DNA of 17,428 nucleotides from Pseudomonadota bacterium (lineage in GTDB: Bacteria; Pseudomonadota; Alphaproteobacteria; Sphingomonadales; Sphingomonadaceae): positions 1 to 17,428 of the forward strand of contig JAEZES010000240.1 in assembly GCA_023432995.1 (NCBI GenBank), read 5' to 3'. Position numbers and translations under genes: made by a program. This document shows positions 14,279-17,428 of the stretch, in pieces. Every line of letters starts with the position of its first letter. Position 1 is the first letter of the stretch. A model generated the notes under the pieces. The model made no database searches. It was given only the letters and a program-made list of their open reading frames with translations, and had not been told where the DNA came from.

Positions 14279-15523
14279 TCACTCCGCGGCGAACAGCGCC
14301 AGGTCGATCGATTCGCCGACCGCCTTGAGCCCGGCGGGGCTGCCGTGCAGATGGTCGCCGATGTGGTAGCCGTCGCGCATCTGCCGCGGCTCGGCCGGGT
14401 CGGCAAAGGCCGTGTCGAGCCGGACGGTCGCGTCGAACGTGCCTGAATTGAGAATCCAGTCGTTGATCGCCTGCCGCGCCGCCTCGCCTTCCTCTGACCA
14501 GTAGCCGGCGCCCATGTAGGGGCCGATCGGGCTGCCGATCACCTTGATGCCCTTGGCGTGCGCGCGGGCGACGATCTGCTTGTAGCCGGCGATCATCTGC
14601 TCGACGGTGATCTCGGGCTGGTCGAGTCCGGGGAAGTTCGGCTGGTTCGGGCCGCGCCGGCCGAAGCGGTTGCCGAGGTCGTTCACGCCCTCGAACACGA
14701 TGATGTACTTGACCCCCGGCAGGCTCAGCACATCCTCGTCGAAGCGGCTCAGCGCGCTCTCGCCCATGCCCGGGCTGAGCACGCGGTTGCCGCTGATCGC
14801 CTGGTTGGCGACCGCCCATTCGAGCCCCGCCGCCTGCAGCCGGTCGGCGAGCACGTCGGGCCAGCGGTTGTTGCCGCCCGGGGTCGCCCCGACCCCGTCG
14901 GTGATCGAATCGCCGTAGGCGACGATCGTCCCGAGCGCGTCGGGCGAATCGACCTCGACGCCGGCGAGGAACGCGCGGAACTGGGCGCGCGAAACCGGTT
15001 CGAAAGCCCTGCCGACGAAATTGCCCGGCGGCGACACGGCGAGCTCGTCGACCCCGGTCAGGTGGCAGGTGCACGGCCCGGTCGGCTTGGGCAGATAGAT
15101 CTCGACCTTCATCCGTGCGAGGTCGGGCAGGTTGACCTCGACTGCGTCGCTGACGAACGGCGCCCCGCGCGGGATTACCGCACCGGGCTCGCCGCCGAAG
15201 GTCAGCGTGCGGCTGGTTCCCGGCACTTCGCGGTTGTCGGCATCGATCTGCACGATGCGCGCGGCGCCGATCTCGAGCGGCGCCGGCCCGTAGCGGTTGG
15301 ACAACCTGACCCTGACCCGCGTGCCGCCCTCGGTGATCCGCAGGACCTGGCTTATCGTCACGTTGTCGTAGCTCGCCGCGGCGAAGGGCCCTTCGGTGCC
15401 GAGCGGCGCGTGCGGCGCGGCGGTCCAGCTGGCAACCCATTCCGCCTGCGCCGGGCTGGCCAGCGCCACGGCGGAGGCGCCCAGCAGGGCGGTGGTGGCG
15501 CGGGTCCAGTCGATGATCTGCAT
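14279..15523 (-). CDS. Secreted SGNH/GDSL-family hydrolase
   Basis: Exported esterase/lipase-type hydrolase of 414 aa. The Sec signal peptide is residues 1-27, with predicted cleavage after AQA (ALASPAQA-EWVASW). A beta-rich N-terminal segment follows (about 30-195). The SGNH domain has all four blocks: GDSIT with nucleophile Ser206, block II Gly245 (ISGNR), block III Asn281 (FEGVNDLG), and block V Asp390/His393 (GDHLHGSPAG). The N-terminal module and the WTAAPHAP start resemble GDSL proteins annotated as carbohydrate-active or rhamnogalacturonan-acetylesterase-like. Substrate is unknown; acyl groups on polysaccharide are a reasonable guess. ATG 15523 is preferred over GTG 15574 because it starts the signal peptide and has GAGGGG 6 nt upstream. 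The 97-bp gap to the NTF2-like gene upstream is compatible with co-transcription. Confidence 0.93.
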   Translation of the reverse strand: MQIIDWTRATTALLGASAVALASPAQAEWVASWTAAPHAPLGTEGPFAAASYDNVTISQVLRITEGGTRVRVRLSNRYGPAPLEIGAARIVQIDADNREVPGTSRTLTFGGEPGAVIPRGAPFVSDAVEVNLPDLARMKVEIYLPKPTGPCTCHLTGVDELAVSPPGNFVGRAFEPVSRAQFRAFLAGVEVDSPDALGTIVAYGDSITDGVGATPGGNNRWPDVLADRLQAAGLEWAVANQAISGNRVLSPGMGESALSRFDEDVLSLPGVKYIIVFEGVNDLGNRFGRRGPNQPNFPGLDQPEITVEQMIAGYKQIVARAHAKGIKVIGSPIGPYMGAGYWSEEGEAARQAINDWILNSGTFDATVRLDTAFADPAEPRQMRDGYHIGDHLHGSPAGLKAVGESIDLALFAAE

Positions 15524-15620
15524 GGCGTTCCCCTCTATTCGGCGGCCAGGCGCGCCGAATCCCATGTGTTTCACCTGGCCATGCTGGCAGGATTGCCGGT
15601 GTCTGGGAAAGCGATTTTCG

Positions 15621-16235
15621 TCAGCCGCGGTAAACCCAGTAGTCCGGCCCCAGCTTGGCCTCCATCGCGGCGAGGCACTCCTTGTGGATCTCGCGCACCC
15701 GCGCCGGGGTCATCGCCTCGGCCGGGTCGATCTCCTCGATCGTCAGCGTCGACTTGTCCTCGTAGAGATGCTCGCCGGTCAGCAGCGCGCGCTCGTTGTA
15801 GGGCCAGATGAACGCCTGCCGGCTCGAGACCAGGTAGAGGCCGTCGTCCTTCTCGACCTTGTGGCCGATCTTCCTGAGCTCGGCGCCGGTCGACATCTGG
15901 TGGAACCACATCTCGTCGGCGATGCCCCAGTCGGCCACCGCGATCTGGTCGCCCGAGTTCCACAGCACGATGTCGCCGATCGACGAATAGAAGTCGTAGA
16001 CCCCCTGGCGGCCCGAGACCTGGAACGGGCTGTCACCCCAGGTGATGTGATACTTCGGATCGTCGGCCATCATGTCGGGCGCGGTGATCTCCTCGAACAT
16101 CGCCGCGCCTTCGAGGTGCACGTGGCGCCAGTAGTTGAGCAGGATCGCGCGATGCAGCGGATCGCTGGTGCGCTCGTAGAGTTCGAGCGTCGGGTCCATG
16201 CAGTGATAGACTTCGGCTTCGTACTTGCTCGCCAT
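15621..16235 (-). CDS. NTF2/SnoaL-like fold protein
   Basis: 204-aa cytosolic protein with features of the cone-shaped NTF2-like fold. A helical N-terminus (ELYERTSDPLHRAILLNYWRHVHLEGAAMFEEI) is followed by beta-strands rich in aromatic residues (YHITWGDSPFQVSGRQGVYDFYSSI; IAVADWGIADEMWFHQM; SRQAFIWPYNERALLTGEHLYED). Members include isomerases, cyclases, dehydratases and non-enzymatic ligand binders; the substrate here is unknown. ATG 16235 is preceded by AGGGAGAAG at good spacing; an in-frame start at 16268 adds 11 non-conserved residues. The fold call is moderate because I recognise the pattern, not a named family. Confidence 0.75.
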   Translation of the reverse strand: MASKYEAEVYHCMDPTLELYERTSDPLHRAILLNYWRHVHLEGAAMFEEITAPDMMADDPKYHITWGDSPFQVSGRQGVYDFYSSIGDIVLWNSGDQIAVADWGIADEMWFHQMSTGAELRKIGHKVEKDDGLYLVSSRQAFIWPYNERALLTGEHLYEDKSTLTIEEIDPAEAMTPARVREIHKECLAAMEAKLGPDYWVYRG

Positions 16236-16307
16236 CGTGGTCTTCTCCCTTGGCCGGCAGACTTGCACAGTCGCGCCGCCGGGAAAAGCGCCGCCGTGGG
16301 CAGGCGC

Positions 16308-16487
16308 TCAATCGGGCTTCGCGCCCCGCTGCGAGCGGCGCCGGCGCCAGCCGAACAGCGTCAGGCAGCCGCCGAATACGGCGCAGCCGATCGCCACCAG
16401 CGCGCCGCCGACGATCACGACCGACAGCGCGACGGCTCCCGCGATCGCCAGCACGAGTTCGACGAAGAACTCGATCGCGTCCCTCAT
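16308..16487 (-). CDS. Small one-helix membrane protein, unknown function
   Basis: 58-aa hydrophobic protein: MRDAIEFFVE, then a long apolar stretch (about residues 10-45, LVLAIAGAVALSVVIVGGALVAIGCAVFGGCL, enough for one long or two short helices), then a basic tail (FGWRRRRSQRGAKPD). The positive tail suggests a cytoplasmic C-terminus. The start is ATG 16487; no clear ribosome-binding site is visible, and a TTG at 16541 would add 18 basic residues. It sits 72 bp before the NTF2-like gene on the same strand and is divergent from the DUF2157 gene. It may be a small membrane subunit or a non-functional frame; confidence is moderate. Confidence 0.55.
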   Translation of the reverse strand: MRDAIEFFVELVLAIAGAVALSVVIVGGALVAIGCAVFGGCLTLFGWRRRRSQRGAKPD

Positions 16488-16585
16488 CGCGCGGCGGCGC
16501 CGGGGCGCGGATCCGGTCTTGTGCGGGCCATTCGATGGCAATGCGCGAGCGCGGCCATCGCTCCCGTGATCCCTGCCGAAGGCGA

Positions 16586-16613
16586 TTGCTTTCCCGCGTC
16601 AGCGGCATAGCAT
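16586..16613 (+). promoter_or_regulatory. Possible promoter for the DUF2157 gene
   Basis: TTGCTT (16586-16591), 16-bp spacer, TAGCAT (16608-16613) lie just before ATG 16622, implying a near-leaderless transcript. The -10 box matches 4 of 6 and the -35 box 3 of 6, so this is weak. The 134-bp spacer 16488-16621 otherwise shows no gene or strong repeat. Confidence 0.25.
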
Positions 16614-16621
16614 GCGGGGCG

Positions 16622-17428
16622 ATGGGGGACCGCAAGCTCAGGGCGTGGGAAGCCGCCGGGCTGATCGACGGCGAGACCGCGGCGCGGATTCGCGCGTGGG
16701 AGGCCGAGCACGCCAAACCGCTCGCGCTGTGGGCCGTGTTCGGGATCGCCGCGCTGGCGATCGGGCTCGGCGTGCTGTCGGTGGTCGCGGCCAACTGGGA
16801 CGCGATTCGCGGCGAGGTCCGCCTCGCGCTGCACATGCTGCTGATGGCGGGGATCGCCGGCTACCTGTGGCTCAGGGGCGAAGGCCTCGCGGGCCGGCAG
16901 CCGTGGGTGCACGAAGCGATCCTGTTCGTGCTCGGCGCGCTCGGCCTGACCTTTCTCGGCCACATCGGCCAAGTCTACCAGACCAGCTCGCCGCTGTGGC
17001 AGCCGCTGGCGCTGTGGCTGGCGTTGTTCGCGCCGGTTCTGCTGCTCCGCGGGTCGAGCTGGCTGACCGCCGCCGCGCTGGTGGGAACGGCGGTGTTCAC
17101 GGCCTGGAACTACGCGCTGGAGGGTGGTGCCAACCGCGTCGACTATGTCGAGACCACGGCGGACGTGGTCCGCTCGTCGCTGGTCATCGCGGCCCCTGTG
17201 CTGCTGACCGGCCTCGGCGCGTGGATGCGCGGGAAAAGCGCGCGCGAGGCGTTCTGGATCCGGCTCGAGCAGCTTGCCCTGACTTACGCCGTCGGCCTCG
17301 CCAGCTATGTCGTCATCATCAGCGCGTTCGAACGGATGCCGGGCCTGACCAATGCCGCAAACGTGTTCCTCGGGCTCGCGTCGGGCGCCGTCCTCGGCGC
17401 GCTGTCCGCGTTCGCCGTGGGGCGGGCC
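16622..17428 (+). CDS. DUF2157 domain multi-pass membrane protein (3' end cut by window edge)
   Basis: Integral membrane protein of unknown function; 269 codons visible, open to the right edge. The soluble N-terminus (RKLRAWEAAGLIDGETAARI) is the DUF2157 signature, a short helical region that starts with a 'turn-to-membrane' motif. It leads into the helix FGIAALAIGLGVLSVVAANW and a series of further hydrophobic segments (for example about residues 68-83, 99-120, 128-145, 177-197, 218-235 and 250-268). The frame is free of stops throughout. The ATG at 16622 is the natural start because the signature begins six residues later; the GCGGGGCG before it is a poor ribosome-binding site. Homologues are often followed by a GDYXXLXY-domain protein, which would lie outside this window. 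Confidence 0.88.
   Translation, partial: MGDRKLRAWEAAGLIDGETAARIRAWEAEHAKPLALWAVFGIAALAIGLGVLSVVAANWDAIRGEVRLALHMLLMAGIAGYLWLRGEGLAGRQPWVHEAILFVLGALGLTFLGHIGQVYQTSSPLWQPLALWLALFAPVLLLRGSSWLTAAALVGTAVFTAWNYALEGGANRVDYVETTADVVRSSLVIAAPVLLTGLGAWMRGKSAREAFWIRLEQLALTYAVGLASYVVIISAFERMPGLTNAANVFLGLASGAVLGALSAFAVGRA

Noticed and set aside
16484..16972. 162-codon minus-strand frame opposite the DUF2157 gene start
   Set aside because: It is antisense to a clear DUF2157 N-terminus with membrane helices and has no recognisable domain.

Overview
This window is very GC-rich and densely coded, with third-codon-position GC so high that long spurious open frames lie opposite most real genes. The gene content suggests an alphaproteobacterium, most likely a sphingomonad or erythrobacter relative: lipoprotein and secreted peptidases, an OmpR-type two-component pair behind an EF-hand protein, a glucose/sorbosone-dehydrogenase-type lipoprotein, and DUF6766 and DUF2157 proteins. 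The taxonomic call is inference from gene families and composition. No rRNA, tRNA, CRISPR array, insertion sequence or prophage gene was seen.

Layout. 1-5738 is a leftward block. From its upstream end it holds a VOC-fold protein translationally coupled to a cupin (5672 to 4891) and a 192-bp structured intergenic region. Then come a secreted EF-hand protein (4698-4174), an OmpR-type response regulator (4145-3408), its histidine kinase (3400-2000), and an M1 aminopeptidase lipoprotein that starts at TTG 1929 and runs off the left edge. 5733-9666 holds a divergent peptidase pair only 37 bp apart: a cytosolic aminopeptidase P (leftward) and an oligopeptidase B-like S9 peptidase (rightward). The S9 gene is interrupted by an in-frame TAG at codon 93, with everything downstream, including the Ser-Asp-His triad, intact. 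A short palindrome-bearing spacer and a hotdog-fold acyl-CoA thioesterase follow (9790-10194).

10195-10340 is a gene-free spacer with a consensus TTGACA and an overlapping operator-like palindrome facing no obvious gene. Next are alanine dehydrogenase (leftward), a small membrane-anchored protein (rightward), and a leftward pair: a cadherin-like/glucose-sorbosone dehydrogenase lipoprotein followed 9 nt later by an 86-residue protein resembling an isolated histidine-kinase dimerisation/phosphoacceptor domain. DUF6766 (rightward) converges on an exported SGNH/GDSL hydrolase. Upstream of the hydrolase on the same strand are an NTF2/SnoaL-like protein and a small one-helix membrane protein. A DUF2157 membrane protein runs off the right edge.

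Most genes are housekeeping, peptide-catabolic or envelope functions. Three parts deserve most attention. The first is the EF-hand/two-component operon with its two mutually exclusive leader hairpins and repeat-rich upstream region. The second is the stand-alone phosphoacceptor-like domain. The third is the amber-interrupted peptidase.
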